Positions 23,136 through 33,905 of a DNA stretch of 64,000 nucleotides are shown here, one piece after another. Below the pieces are notes generated by a model. The model did not search any database and was not told where the DNA came from. It saw nothing but the letters and a program-made list of their open reading frames with translations. Location of the stretch: positions 5,233,171 to 5,297,170 of the forward strand of contig JALMQS010000816.1 of the NCBI GenBank assembly GCA_024734495.1, given 5' to 3'. This DNA is from Forficula auricularia. Taxonomy: Eukaryota > Arthropoda > Insecta > Dermaptera > Forficulidae. The number at the start of each line of letters is the position of its first letter. Position 1 is the stretch's first letter. Position numbers and translations under genes: made by a program.

Positions 23136-24581
23136 CTGTGGAGTTGAAGTAACAAGAATTCATTTCTGACTCCTACCCTCACTCCCATAAAGCAGTATCC
23201 GTTTGGGGAGAAGGTCCCAAAATATATTTTTTAAAAATCTAATGTTAAATTTGAAAAATAACGAAAATTATGCCATATTCGATGAAATTTGCAAAAAAAA
23301 GCGAAGTTTAAAATGAAATTTCAAAAAATGAAGGGTATGTTTTTGGACTGCATAACCTGGTTGAAAAGTCACCAACCTCCACTATAGTAGTATATATATA
23401 TATAATGAATTTTGAATCATTTTTCTATATACTACACAAAAACTGAACTGTTTTAATATTTAATTTTGTTTGTTACGGAGTCGAACTACTAAAATTATCA
23501 CTAGTAAGGGTCGGGATTAAAGTCGAATGATTTTTTTACTGTCTATGTATCTCTGTCTAATAAGTACACCTTGTACAAAACAACGATATTTATTATCGTT
23601 GTTAGAAGCCACTCGCAAATTGAAAGTGAAACTGCTTTTGGGTAACACACTATTATTAGGCTAGGTGGCAGTGTCGGCTCCAGGGTTAGGCGAGGTGTGG
23701 CGACCGTCCAACCCAAAATGCTCTCGGCCAACCGTCCGCCCAACCTGCTTGATAAAATTAAAAAAAGTTATATCGCTTTCAATATTATGAATAAATTTAT
23801 TGTATTATTGATGGTATTATTTTGAATTCAATATATAGCTGGGACAGAGGCGTAGCCACGGGGGGGGGGGGGGGTCAGAACCCCCTCCCCCAAGGGCAGG
23901 GCTTATAAGATGAGTAACGGCAACGACAAACCGTTTCTTATGGCAAACTAACTAACCTATGGTAAGTACTTTTTTAGTCCAGTTAAATTGTTCTCTAAAG
24001 GGCCCCTCGCGGGAAAGTTTTGGGGTAGTTTTGATTTCTTGATCTTATATGTTTTGTGGTATGCTGAATCCGAATCTGAGGTTTGCTAACAAACTTCCGT
24101 GACGGAACATTGTCAAAAATCCCAAAAAATGATAAAAAAAAATTTGGCTGTTTTTTGCTTATAACTAGAAAACTATCAAGTTTTCGTAAATAACCTTCCT
24201 TTTCAAAATGAAAGTTTATAAAATTTCTTACAAAAATATAAAAAGTACGAATTTTTTGGATTTTGGGAAACAGCAAAAATACGCCAATTTTTAACTAGCG
24301 CTTGAGCCCGAACGGTTGGTTGAAGAAATGATGAAATTTGTAGAAAATTATATGAGCTTTCATTTTGAATAGTGAGGTTATTTAAGAAAAGTTGATACTT
24401 TTCGAGTTATAAGCAAAAAAAACCACCAAAAATGAGATTTTTACTTTACCATACAGGGTATGGTCAAGTATTGTAAAATCGTGAATGAAAAAAATGTTTT
24501 TTTCCTTCTTTTTTTCAAAATATCTCAAAAACGCCTGAGACTATCTAGATTAAAAAAATTGAGCGAAACCATAGCATTTCG

Positions 24582-24786
24582 TGTTACGATTTTAGCGGTT
24601 ATGCAGGCTGGTTATTATAATTAATAAAACACTCTTTCACTTTTAACTTTTATATTTTATTCTTCATAAATCTATACAACCCTGTGTTTATTTACATTCC
24701 TCCGCCATTCCATTCCAACAATGCAACATGTCAACTTAAAAGTAACTAACTACTAAAACAAAAAGTAACTAAATAATATTTCAACA
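24582..24786 (-). repeat. Copia 3' LTR
   Basis: 205 bp, TG...CA ends, no visible difference from the other LTR. The polyadenylation signal and end of the element transcript are expected here on the minus strand. Confidence 0.93.
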
Positions 24787-24797
24787 CCCCCTCTTAA
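24787..24797 (-). other. Copia polypurine tract
   Basis: On the minus strand AAGAGGGGG stands directly before the 3' LTR, the usual place for the plus-strand DNA primer of an LTR element. Confidence 0.8.
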
Positions 24798-24857
24798 TTT
24801 TTGGTTTTACATTTTTAAGGAGCATTAAAATTAATACAGAAATTGATATTAATACTT

Positions 24858-25029
24858 TTAAACAATATTCAACTTATTTCTAAATTCACAAAACTTCACA
24901 TAGCTTATTGCTTTCGTGAAAATGTCCGCGACATTTTGATCACTGGATACATGTTTTATATTTATTTCACCTTTTTGCACTAAGTCTTTTATGAAGTGGT
25001 ATTTTATCTCGATGTGTTTGCTTCGCTTC

Positions 25030-25031
<2 letters not shown>
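24858..25031 (-). pseudogene. Copia RNase H C-terminal fragment, intact copy
   Basis: Read on minus, this gives LKRSKHIEIKYHFIKDLVQK, then the region with SSDQNVADIFTKAI and the end FRNKLNIV followed by stop TAA (24858-24860). This is the classic end of a copia polyprotein (the SKHI-x-x-KYHF and ADIFTK motifs of RNase H). It is cut off from the main ORF by a 40-T run and by a degraded second copy. Confidence 0.85.

Positions 25032-25071
<40 letters not shown>
25032..25071. repeat. 40-bp poly-T tract between two RNase H copies
   Basis: Exactly 40 consecutive T on plus (poly-A on the coding strand), between the intact and the degraded RNase H ends. Its position inside a duplicated segment is odd and may reflect a reverse-transcription template switch or an assembly artefact. 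Confidence 0.9.
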
Positions 25072-25210
25072 CAAAACTTCACATAGCTTATTGCTTTTTT
25101 CGTGAAAATGCAACATTTGATCCTGAATCCCATGTTTATATTTATTTCACCTTTTGCACAAGTCTTTTATGAAGTGGTATTTTATCTCGATGTGTTTGCT
25201 TCGCCAGTTT
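25072..25210 (-). pseudogene. Degraded duplicate of the copia RNase H end
   Basis: It matches 24890-25031 but carries many one- to few-base gaps (for example the GTCCGCGAC stretch is missing), and few substitutions. The frame is destroyed. The gap-dominated pattern differs from normal mutational decay. Confidence 0.8.
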
Positions 25211-27809
25211 TTTTCTTCTTCAGTTCTCCGTTTAGAAATGCTGTGGGTATATCGAGTTGTCGTAATTTCCAATCTTTTTGTAATGCTAATGATATTATCA
25301 TTCTTACGGTTGAAAGTCTCGCAACGGGTGCGTATACATTTGTTTCACATTTTTCCTGGAAGCCTTTGGCCACTAACCTGGCTTTCTTCATTCCGTTTTC
25401 TTTCGTTTTAAAAATCCACTTTGTGTCTATCGCTTTCTTACTTGGTGGAAGTGTCGCTTGTTCCCACGTTCCCATTGTTTCATGTGCTTTAAGTTCTTTT
25501 CTTATTGCGTGTTTCCATTCTTCTGACTGTATTGCTTCTTCATAGTTTACCGGATCTTCATCACCGGCTAATAAACAGAATGCTGTGTATAATTCGTAAT
25601 CCTGTAGTTTTTCTGGTAATTTTACTTCTCGTCTTGGTCTTTGTTCTGTTTCTTCGTTCTTCTCATTGTTGTTATCTACTGCTTCTGTTTCATTCTCTTC
25701 TGTCTTTATGCTATCTTTTTCTTCCGTGTCTTCTATGTGAGTATATTTGGTTGGGTTCGACTCATCAAATCTCACGTCTCGTGCATTTATTAATTTTCCG
25801 GTTTTTGGTTCCCATAGTCTATATCCGTTCCGGCAGTAACCTACCATTCTTGTTTCTATAGCTCTCTCCTCTAACTTACTTCTTTTCGGTATAATGTTTG
25901 CCCAGGATCTACAACCAAAAACTCTTAGTTTTGTTAAGTCATTCTTACCGTACCATCTTTTTGCGGGAATGTCTCCGAGTAGTGCTTCGGTAGGAGACCT
26001 GTTCACTTGGTAAGCTGCGGTGCAAATAGCTTCGCCCCATAGTTGCTTCGGTAGTTCTGTCTCGGAAAACATTGTTCGTGCTTTATCTAAGAGAGTCCTG
26101 TTCATCCTCTCAGAAACTCCGTTTTGTTGAGGTGTGTTTGTGATGGTATATTCTAACTCTATTCCATTACTCGCACAATATTTTTTGAATTCATTTGAGA
26201 TAAATTCTCCTCCTCCATCACATCTGATTCGACTGACGTACACATTGAATTCTGCTTTCATTTTCTTGGTATATTCTATTAGGTTATTTTCCGCTTCATC
26301 TTTTGTCTTTAATAAGTAAACTTTTGTAAAATGTGTGTAGTCGTCTACTATGGTTTGGAAATATTTCTTCCCGTCATGAGTTTCTGGGTTCAAAGGTCCA
26401 CATAAATCGGTGTGTATCATTTCTCCTATTCTCCTTGTTCGAGGTAATTCCATTTTCTTAAAAGGTAATCTTGTTGCTTTGCCTTTTACGCATTCTTCAC
26501 AGATTTCTTTACTTACTGGTAAATTTAGTTGCTTGAGACTGTGTTTATTCAAGTGTCCCAATCTTCTGTGCCACAACATGTCGGAATTTTCAGTCATCAT
26601 GCACTTTTCATCGTTTCTCACATTGAAATCTATTATGTAAAGCTTACCTTTCCGTTTATACTTCAAATTTACCCCTTCGCCGATTATGTTCACATTTTTT
26701 TCGGAAAATATGATTTCTTTCCCTTTAGATATTATTTTATTTACCGACAGTAAATTGTATTTTAGTTTTGGTACGATGAGTGCTTCTAGTATGATATTCG
26801 TTCCTCCGTATTCCAACTTTAATGTTCCCTTTTTCTTTGCACTAATTGTATTCCCATTTGCTATTTGTATAAGTACTTCCTTTTCCAATGTGTGTATATT
26901 TACCATGGATGATTCCAAAGATTCTTGTACTAAGTGTTCAGTGGCACCGGAATCTACAATGAATGTTATTGAAGTTTCATTTGGTTTTATACTTGCATTT
27001 AATGCTAGGAATGCTATTTCATCTTCAGTTCCTGTATTTGCTGTCTCTTTCTGACTTTGATTTCTTCCTCTAAAGTTGGTGGAATATCCTCTCCATCGAT
27101 AATTGTTACCTCTTTCTCTCCCACGATACGCGTTGTTTCCTCTGTTCGTATTGTTTGGTCTTTTTGGGCATTCGTATCTTTTGTGCCCCTTCTGCCCACA
27201 ATTATAACATTCAAATTGAGAATTGGCAGCGAATGTACTCTCTTTTACTGTAGTACTCGTTTTCGAATTTTTGAATTTCATTTCTGAGTCCAACAAACGA
27301 CTTTTAACGAACTCTAATGTTACACCTGTTGTAATAGTTTCTATGGCTGTGATGACCGTTTCGTATCTTTCTGGCAATGTTAAAAGTAGATGGCATACTT
27401 TGTCACTTTCTTCAAGTTTCGTCTCTGTACCTTCTATGTCTCTAATTAGTGTATCGAATTTGACAAAATGCTCTTCCATACTTTCATTAGACGACAATTT
27501 CATAGTTAATAACTTTCTTTTAAGATACAACTTCGTGAATATACTTTTTCTTTCGAACATTTTCTCTAAATTCGCCATCATTTCTTTCGCATTTTTTGCA
27601 TCTTTTATATATTCCAGATATTTGTCACCGATACCTTGAATTATCAACGATTTTGCTCTTGCATCTTGTTTTCTTAGTTCATCATTATTCAGATCAATTT
27701 CATTTTCTACAAATTTCTTGACTCCTTTTTCTTCAAGAATAGCAAGTATTCTGAATTTCCAGTTTGAAAAATTTTCTCCGTTAAATTGTGGAATTTGCAC
27801 TGACGCCAT
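25182..27809 (-). CDS. Copia Gag-Pol polyprotein, truncated in the reverse transcriptase
   Basis: An open frame extends from 27839; the likely start is the Met at 27809 (MASVQIPQFNGENFSNWKFR), which gives 875 aa. Numbering from the upstream Met: Gag (UBN2-like) to about 200; zinc knuckle C-x2-C-x4-H-x4-C at 211-224; aspartic protease DSGAT at 296-300; integrase zinc finger H424, H429, C447, C450; integrase catalytic triad D478, D541, E577 with 35 residues between the last two; and reverse transcriptase N-terminus to motif A (QLDIPTAFLNG, about 861-871). The last dozen residues are out-of-frame read-through into the degraded RNase H copy. The catalytic YVDD region, the rest of the RT and most of RNase H are gone, about a third of pol. 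Gag, protease and integrase are uninterrupted, so such a copy could only move with help in trans. Confidence 0.95.
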   Translation of the reverse strand: MASVQIPQFNGENFSNWKFRILAILEEKGVKKFVENEIDLNNDELRKQDARAKSLIIQGIGDKYLEYIKDAKNAKEMMANLEKMFERKSIFTKLYLKRKLLTMKLSSNESMEEHFVKFDTLIRDIEGTETKLEESDKVCHLLLTLPERYETVITAIETITTGVTLEFVKSRLLDSEMKFKNSKTSTTVKESTFAANSQFECYNCGQKGHKRYECPKRPNNTNRGNNAYRGRERGNNYRWRGYSTNFRGRNQSQKETANTGTEDEIAFLALNASIKPNETSITFIVDSGATEHLVQESLESSMVNIHTLEKEVLIQIANGNTISAKKKGTLKLEYGGTNIILEALIVPKLKYNLLSVNKIISKGKEIIFSEKNVNIIGEGVNLKYKRKGKLYIIDFNVRNDEKCMMTENSDMLWHRRLGHLNKHSLKQLNLPVSKEICEECVKGKATRLPFKKMELPRTRRIGEMIHTDLCGPLNPETHDGKKYFQTIVDDYTHFTKVYLLKTKDEAENNLIEYTKKMKAEFNVYVSRIRCDGGGEFISNEFKKYCASNGIELEYTITNTPQQNGVSERMNRTLLDKARTMFSETELPKQLWGEAICTAAYQVNRSPTEALLGDIPAKRWYGKNDLTKLRVFGCRSWANIIPKRSKLEERAIETRMVGYCRNGYRLWEPKTGKLINARDVRFDESNPTKYTHIEDTEEKDSIKTEENETEAVDNNNEKNEETEQRPRREVKLPEKLQDYELYTAFCLLAGDEDPVNYEEAIQSEEWKHAIRKELKAHETMGTWEQATLPPSKKAIDTKWIFKTKENGMKKARLVAKGFQEKCETNVYAPVARLSTVRMIISLALQKDWKLRQLDIPTAFLNGELKKKKTGEANTSR

Positions 27810-27888
27810 TTTGTGTTCGTCTTCCAGCTTGTACAACAATTTTTATTTGCTTTCTTTCTCTTTTATACCTTCACACTTTTGGGCATAA

Positions 27889-27902
27889 CTGGGCCCATAA
27901 CC
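27889..27902 (-). other. Copia primer-binding site for initiator tRNA-Met
   Basis: On minus the bases after the 5' LTR read GGTTATGGGCCCAG, complementary to the anticodon-arm region (CTGGGCCCATAACC) of insect initiator tRNA-Met. This is the internal-tRNA priming known for Drosophila copia, rather than priming by the tRNA 3' end. Confidence 0.9.
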
Positions 27903-28107
27903 TGTTACGATTTTAGCGGTTATGCAGGCTGGTTATTATAATTAATAAAACACTCTTTCACTTTTAACTTTTATATTTTATTCTTCATAAATCTATACAA
28001 CCCTGTGTTTATTTACATTCCTCCGCCATTCCATTCCAACAATGCAACATGTCAACTTAAAAGTAACTAACTACTAAAACAAAAAGTAACTAAATAATAT
28101 TTCAACA
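27903..28107 (-). repeat. Copia 5' LTR
   Basis: 205 bp, TG...CA ends, no visible difference from the 24582-24786 LTR. The element promoter should lie here and drive transcription towards lower coordinates. Confidence 0.93.
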
Positions 28108-28979
28108 TTTCGCTCTACAAAAAAGCTCTAATAAGCAAACATCGAAAAAATGATATTTCTCTAGATAATAATTGTTTTGTCAAAATGTCTGTTAGTCTGT
28201 TAGTCTGTGCGTTACCAAATGATTATGGAGGATCTAGCTCAAAAACTAGTGTGAATATCGGAATTAAATTTCACACCTAGTTTTGGTCCACTGGGATTAA
28301 GAGCTCATTAGATTTTGGTGCATATCGACCCAAAATTAAGGGGGCTGGCAAGGGGGTTGAAAATTAAAAATCTAAGCCATTTAATAAAAATATTAAATAA
28401 ATATAATAATATTAAATAAAAATTAAAAATCTAGGCCTAATCAACGAAATTTTGTATACATAATCAGTATAACCCCAGAAGACTAAAAATGCAAAAACCA
28501 ACCGCCCAAAATGGGGGTCAAATAATGAAAATCTTGCTCATTTACTAAACTCAACTAAATTTTGTATACATAATCAGTGGGACCCCAGGAGTCTAAAAAT
28601 GCAAAAACTACCCCCCCCCCCTCCCCTACATGATTATAAATAATTTTATTAAATATAAGTGAGGGGCCAGGTTGTAAGTTAAAGTCAAGTGGATGGCCAC
28701 ATCATAACACATCAGCTTATTTTTTTACCTTTTTTAGCATTTTTGACAATGTTCCCATCACGAAATTTTGTTAGCCAACCTCAGATTCGGATTCAGCATA
28801 CCCAATAACATAAAGGATCTAAGAAATTACAGCTAACCCAAAACTTTCCGGGTTAAAACACAATTTAACTGGACTATTTGTTTTAATAAAAAAAAATTCC
28901 CACTAAATATTTTGCTTTGTGCATTGACCCCCCCCCCCCCCCCACATGAAAATTTTCTGGCCACGCCACTGAGCTGATA

Positions 28980-30060
28980 AAATAACACTTTTTCTTGTAA
29001 AGCATATTTAGAATAGAATTATTTCTATTTAAAAATGTAATATATTCTAGCATGATAAACTCTTCTACAGGTATATTTAAGCTTCTTGGTTGTATTTAAT
29101 TCATCATTTGTCATATAAATAATGTGCAAGCTATTTTTTTTCTTATTTGAGTGATTTAATATGTCATTAATGTCTTCATAAGCTCCCCAGGTACAATTTA
29201 TTAGGTTATTGTTTGTTGTAGGTCTCACTCGACTTCCTCCCGAAAAAGAGTCCTCAAATTTGGAAGAGATTAGAATTATAGCTATATGTAATTTTTCGGG
29301 CAGGAGTCTAGCCACGTGGGCGTGTGTAATTAGACATTGTCCATTGTGTTCCAATGGAGATGAGTCAGAGTTAGTCACGCGCAGCCATTTTGGGCTCCCA
29401 GTGCTCCATTGATACTTGATCTGCCGCCTAACACAGCATCTTTCCCACATTTTTTACATACACACTCGGAACATTCTCAATGAAATATCGGCGAATAAAA
29501 TTTTTTTATTTCAGTTAACCTTTTAAAGAAAGAAGAATAAAGGTTAATATTAAAAGTTGCCTTTTTTATCCTAATTCTTTTAGGGCAAAGTATGTACAAC
29601 ATTTTTTGGAAAAACATTAAAGAATGCAATCGAGGAATATTTATATATATAACTCAATTAAATAGAATATAATCTTATATTAAGATTAGGACAACATAAT
29701 AAACACATAAAGTTATTTAGAATACTTATCTATTAAGTAGTTAAGTACAGATTTCTTTTCTAAAATATTTTGCTTTAAAGAGTTATCAATCTAACCTCTC
29801 TTTACTTAATTACTCTTAGCATAGCTCAGACCGGGTGGCCAAAGTGTTGAGTTTGCTATAGATATTTCATCCGTTTGTTTGTAGGTTTATTCGTGATTAG
29901 AAATATCTGGAACATGGAGAAATTCCGGTATGTGCTTAAGACCACACGACAGAAGTGATAACTTACTATATATGGGATTTATAATTCTAATATTCTAAAA
30001 TTATTTTTTGAAAAGGAATAATGAATATATTTTCCGTCAATGATTGAACTGATACTAGAT
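28980..30060. other. AT-rich sequence apart from the short ORF region
   Basis: No transposon borders were found here. The 29200-29440 part is GC-richer and not repeated in the window. Confidence 0.3.
29025..29450 (-). CDS. Unrecognised 141-aa ORF
   Basis: The longest frame outside recognised elements. The N-terminal part (to about residue 90) comes from a GC-richer stretch and has Cys and Arg near the start (MWERCCVRRQIKYQW), an SPKWLRVTNSDSSP segment and GGSRVRPTTNNN. The rest is Lys/Asn-rich like translated AT-rich DNA. No domain is recognised. Strand and composition suggest at most a short coding or transposon-derived core at 29200-29440. Confidence 0.15.
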   Translation of the reverse strand: MWERCCVRRQIKYQWSTGSPKWLRVTNSDSSPLEHNGQCLITHAHVARLLPEKLHIAIILISSKFEDSFSGGSRVRPTTNNNLINCTWGAYEDINDILNHSNKKKNSLHIIYMTNDELNTTKKLKYTCRRVYHARIYYIFK

Positions 30061-30300
30061 CACAGCCCAACCGTGACGCGTGACGTGTGACGCGACGCGA
30101 AATGTGACGTGTGACGGGTCAATCTCATTTAAGTAATGACCAGGAAAATAAAAATGTACATGAGCGCTAAAATTCAAATATAAGATATTATTATAGCTTA
30201 AAGCTGCAGCGGCATCTGCATCCCGCATCACGCGTCAAGCGTGATGCGGGATGCAGGATGCGTGACGCATGACGGCTCAATCCCATTTACTGCCAAGTAA
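30060..30300. repeat. CpG-rich GTGACGCG array with an inverted companion
   Basis: 30066-30117 is made of variants of GTGACGCG and GTGACGTG. 30205-30275 contains a GCATCCCGCATCACGCGT hairpin followed by GTGACGCATGACGG. Both end in GGGTCAATCTCATTT or GGCTCAATCCCATTT, so they look like two diverged, partly inverted units. Dense TGACG steps in an AT-rich setting are unusual. Confidence 0.6.
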
Positions 30301-31089
30301 AAAAAGAAGTTATCACTTCAAAAATCATTTTCAATAATAAATGTATGATGGCCCATAAAATCCCCTCTTCTTCTTCTTTTCACGATGGAGGGGCCAACCC
30401 AGGCCTTTAGGGGATGGATCTTTTTCGTGTAACTCCTTCTCTCACCAATTTCATTAAAAAAAAAACTCGAACGGAACATTTAGATAGCTCTGATGTCAAA
30501 TTATTTGAATTTCTAAAACAAAAAACGAATTAGATTTTGGATAGCTTCCAATATATGAAAAATACAAAAAAATCAGAAAAAATCGAATAGTTAATATATT
30601 ACATTCTTAAAGTGTTGTAGCTAATGAACTGAAATTTGACATAGCAGTTTGCATTATAATAAACCACAAATGTTGGAAACGTTTTCCAAGCTCAGTATGC
30701 TCTCCGGTTAAAGCCGCCCCAACATGATATCATTTAATGCTTCGCTATGCATAGAGTATTATAAAAAGATTAAATGTTTTAAAAATTAAGTTTATAGTCC
30801 AGTCAACGATTGGGTTATAGAAAACATTGAAGAGGAGATAATTTTTTTGTGTTTGGGGTAGTTAGGAGGTAAAAATACTAAAAGTCTCCCGTCCTAGCTA
30901 CCGGGTTTAGAGGTATAAAAGAGGGCGGAAATGTCCCGTTTTGTGTTTTTCGCATATATCTCAACAGTGCGCCATAGGGAAAAATTACTCTTATCAACAT
31001 GAAAGCGTATAAAAATTTGATACAAGATTGGTTTTATTTCATTTTTCTCTCTTCATTATGGTTTTTGAGATATTCGCCCGGGAATATCG

Positions 31090-31395
31090 TTCTTCTTCTT
31101 CTTCTTCTTCTTATTGTTAGGCTAAAAGCCTGTTTACTCCAGAACGTCTTTCCATCGTTTTCTTGGACGGCCCCGTCTTCTTTTCCCGGTAGGGATGTTG
31201 TCATGTACCTTCCTCACCAGCCGGTCTTCATTCATTCGCAATACGTGTCCACTCCATTCTTTTCTTCTCCTTTGGACCCATACGCTGACATTTTGTATAT
31301 TGCACTTTTCCCTAATATCTTCATTTTTTACCCTGTCCATCCTTGTTTTACCCGCAATTCTGCGTAGCGTTTTCATCTCACAAACTTCCAATATT
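31090..31395 (-). pseudogene. LINE 3' fragment with (GAA)n tail
   Basis: The minus frame 31391-31134 reads EVCEMKTLRRIAGKTRMDRV, then RRRKEWSGHVLRMNEDRL and GKRRRGRPRKRWKDV. This is the conserved C-terminus of invertebrate LINE polymerases (the GHVLRM and GRPRKRW signatures), from a different lineage than the 15.6-kb copy. It is 5'-truncated near 31395, and a (GAA)7-like tail at 31090-31112 marks the 3' end; simple-repeat tails are typical of RTE-type elements. The polymerase catalytic region is missing. Confidence 0.85.
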
Positions 31396-31847
31396 TTTAA
31401 TGTAATTAATATATTATAATATTAAATTTATATAAATTTAATATCGTTAATGTATGAAAAAAATAAAATTTCCTATTTTTTCGTCAAACTTTTGTCTCTA
31501 GCGCCTCAGTCCTTCGTTTTACAGTAAAATTCCTCTGAAAATAGGTTGTAGAGCAATCAATTTCCTTTAAAATGATATATACATTTATTATTTTACCATC
31601 AAATCGTCTGGAGTTATAGCAATTTTAAAATTTCAGGTCGATTTATACATATTGTTAGAAAACTCCTCAATGCATATTCTCCTTCTTTCCCAATGTTTCC
31701 AAATATATAGAATTGAAAAAATCAAAAATAATGACAAAATTCAAGTTCCTATATATGAAATGAACATTTATTTTATTAACTCTTAATTTAGAAAACAACA
31801 AGCGCTCTTATTAGAGACAGCAGGTAGAGTATTTAAAATAAATGGTC

Positions 31848-32385
31848 TTAAGGTAGTTCTTTCACAAATGCAAAAATTCAAGAAGTTTTTGAAACTTGGA
31901 ATATAAGTCATTAAAAGTATAATACACATACTGTTAAAATTTGAAGACGATTTATCAAACCAAAATTGAAATAATTGCAATTAAAAATGACATTTTTAAC
32001 ATAGGGTAGATAGGAAAAGGGTGGAGATATGATGATTATTTTTTTTTTTTTATTGAAGGACTTTCACCATCTTGATGAACAACTAATATTTGTTAGAATA
32101 ATATATTCGGAGTAACTTAAAAAAAAATTGAAATTATTTACCATGTAGTATTGATAAAAAACAAAAAAACAAACCTATTTGGGCTATTACACTTAGTGGA
32201 GGGGATATAAGCACAATGGCTTGGAAACGATCCTCAAGTATGTGTGTATCTATATAGAGATTTCGTAGTGTGAGTGGACAGTCAGGTTAAAAAAAATACC
32301 CTAAAATTTTAGTTCCTTTCATATTTATAGAGTGGTTACGAGGCTAAAACTTTTTGTGTGGATTGTCGCGAAAGAACCTCCTTAA
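31848..32385 (+). mobile_element. TTAA-flanked MITE, copy 1
   Basis: TTAA at 31848-31851 and 32382-32385 flank a 530-bp element with inverted ends GGTAGTTCTTTCACAAATGC and the complement of GGAGGTTCTTTCGCGACAAT. A TTAA duplication is the mark of piggyBac-type transposases. Two further copies lie at 53434 and 54033. No protein is encoded; the 65-aa minus frame is incidental. Confidence 0.75.
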
Positions 32386-32955
32386 GTCTAATTTATAAAT
32401 TGAAAAACATCTCTTTAAAATATTTTAATAATCTCATACTTATATGTTCAAATTACGTACCTACCTACTATTTATCTTATTAGCACCATCATATTCTTTC
32501 ATTTTTTTTCAATTTTGTTTATCATTAACTTTTTTCTCGCTTCAGGTCAAATTGAAAAACTTAATTTTAATTGAACGGAATGAAGTGGTATTCAAAGGCG
32601 ACCCGGTTCCTATACTCTATTAGACTTTCGCCTCTGGGTCCTTTTTTCTCTTCCCTTTAAATATCTGATAAATTAAAGTAAATTATCACACGAAGCTACT
32701 GAATGCGTAATTGTGATTTAATCTACGAGGAAGACACGTATAGAATATTTTTCGTGAAGGGGCCAAAACTTTATATTTTTTATCATAGGATATGAGGTAT
32801 CCCTGTAAAGATCACATTAAGCTGAATTTTTTAAAATTTAATTTACCTTGCAATGACAATGTAAGAGGGCCTTAAATTACCCTTACACGATTTTCGTACC
32901 TACGGGATTTTCAAACCATTGACAATAAAATTAAGAAAAATTATGCAAATAGAGC
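32386..32955. other. AT-rich sequence, no gene seen
   Basis: No recognised frame, RNA gene or repeat boundary. Confidence 0.3.
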
Positions 32956-33782
32956 GAAAACGCTTAACATGAAAAATCGGTTAACACAAAATATTAATAA
33001 TGCGTTCCCGACAAAATACTAGGTATTTTGATAGATTTTTTTCTTTTAACACGAAACCACAATTACTTAACACGAATAGATTTCGCTTTTCGGAATGGCA
33101 ATTTGATGCTAAAAAAGACAAAACAAAAAAAAATATCAGATTATTTTCCAAAAAATCACTAGATTTTTATTTATTTTTTGTAAAAATAATTAAAATTACG
33201 TACATATATTAAAGGTTATTAAGTTTTTATTAATATTTTTATTTGTAAAATTTCGTTTTTAGTAAGAACGGGTTCTTCCTAGTTAAAACGGGTTTCGCTG
33301 AATACCTTTGTGGCAACTAGAATTTACTGATGTTGGTTGAGTTTGGTTCAAAGGTTTAGAATCTTCATTTTTTACCTTCCTCCTTATTTTGGGTGTTTAT
33401 TTTCAAAAAATTTTAAGCGAAAATGTCAAAAATTACATCCTCTACAACTTTAATTCTAATTTTTGACATTTCTGTTTAAAAAATTTTATATAATAAACAC
33501 CCAAAATGAAGCAGAAGTTCAAAAATGAAGATTCTAGACATTTGAACCAAACTCACGTTCTTACTAAAACGGGTTTTTACACCAACCGATACATACATAC
33601 ATATGTATGTACAAAATGTATAATACATAATTTGAAATGTGTATTTAATATGATGTACTCTAATAAATGTAATTTTGGTGAGTAAACATTTATTTTTTGT
33701 ATGCACTGCAATATGTTTAACACGATATTCTTTTAACGCGAAGAAATATTTTGGTCCCCTCAGTTTCGTGTTAAACGATTTT
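32956..33782. mobile_element. Possible TIR element with a nested foldback MITE
   Basis: Ends near GAAAAATCGGTTAACAC (about 32970) and TTTCGTGTTAAACGATTTTC (about 33762-33782) are inverted; AACACGA phrases repeat inside. At about 33245-33590 it contains a damaged copy of the 5.4-kb foldback MITE (left arm good, right arm partly deleted). Confidence 0.45.
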
Positions 33783-33784
33783 CA

Positions 33785-33905
33785 CAGTACTTCTATTTTC
33801 TCCTTATCAATGACACATAAGAACAACTTTGATATTTCAAGTATTATGGAAGGTAAAGGATGGAACCCTAGGCCAATCTGACTCTCAGTTTGCCGGCTTC
33901 TTATA
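33785..33905 (+). repeat. Dispersed repeat ending GGAACCC..., copy 1
   Basis: TCTCCTTATCAATGACACATAAGAA and GGAACCCTAGGCCAATCTGA resemble 36570-36690. The phrase recalls a very common insect interspersed repeat with a GGAACCCT...GAGTCCGACTCGC core. Confidence 0.4.

Larger units (their letters stand above)
24577..28112 (-). mobile_element. Ty1/copia LTR retrotransposon, young but internally deleted
   Basis: A complete insertion: the 5-bp target duplication TTTCG lies at 24577-24581 and 28108-28112, two 205-bp LTRs begin TGTTACGATT and end TTTCAACA, and the coding strand is minus. The 5' LTR is 27903-28107. Next to it is the primer-binding site, and next to the 3' LTR (24582-24786) is a polypurine tract. 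By eye the two LTRs show no difference, so the insertion should be recent. The body is 3.1 kb instead of the usual 4-5 kb because most of the reverse transcriptase and RNase H is missing, so it is not autonomous. Confidence 0.95.
24439..28722 (+). repeat. Module A copy 1, split by copia
   Basis: Left part 24439-24581 starts TTTACTTTACCATACAGGGT and runs to CATAGCATTTCG. The right part, from 28108, resumes with TTTCGCTCTACAAAAAAGCT and continues through TCAAAATGTCTGTTAGTCTG and ATTAGATTTTGGTGCATATC to ATCAGCTTATT. Other copies are at 51810-52524 (minus) and 59287-61045 (plus). Confidence 0.75.
23837..28979. mobile_element. hAT-like TIR element carrying a nested copia insertion
   Basis: The ends are CAGAGGCGTAGCC (23845 on) and its partner GGCCACGCCACTG (to 28971), each next to a long G or C run. 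Flanks AGCTGGGA (23837-23844) and AGCTGATA (28972-28979) match at 6 of 8, consistent with an 8-bp duplication. Inner parts of the arms are also inverted: ATGCTGAATCCGAATCTGAG near 24061 and its complement near 28780. Module A sits in the middle and copia (24582-28107) sits within that. Without copia the element is about 1.6 kb. No transposase is seen. Confidence 0.65.

Noticed and set aside
25102..27639. Several plus-strand frames of 60-147 aa across the copia body
   Set aside because: They are antisense shadows of the Gag-Pol frame and match no family.
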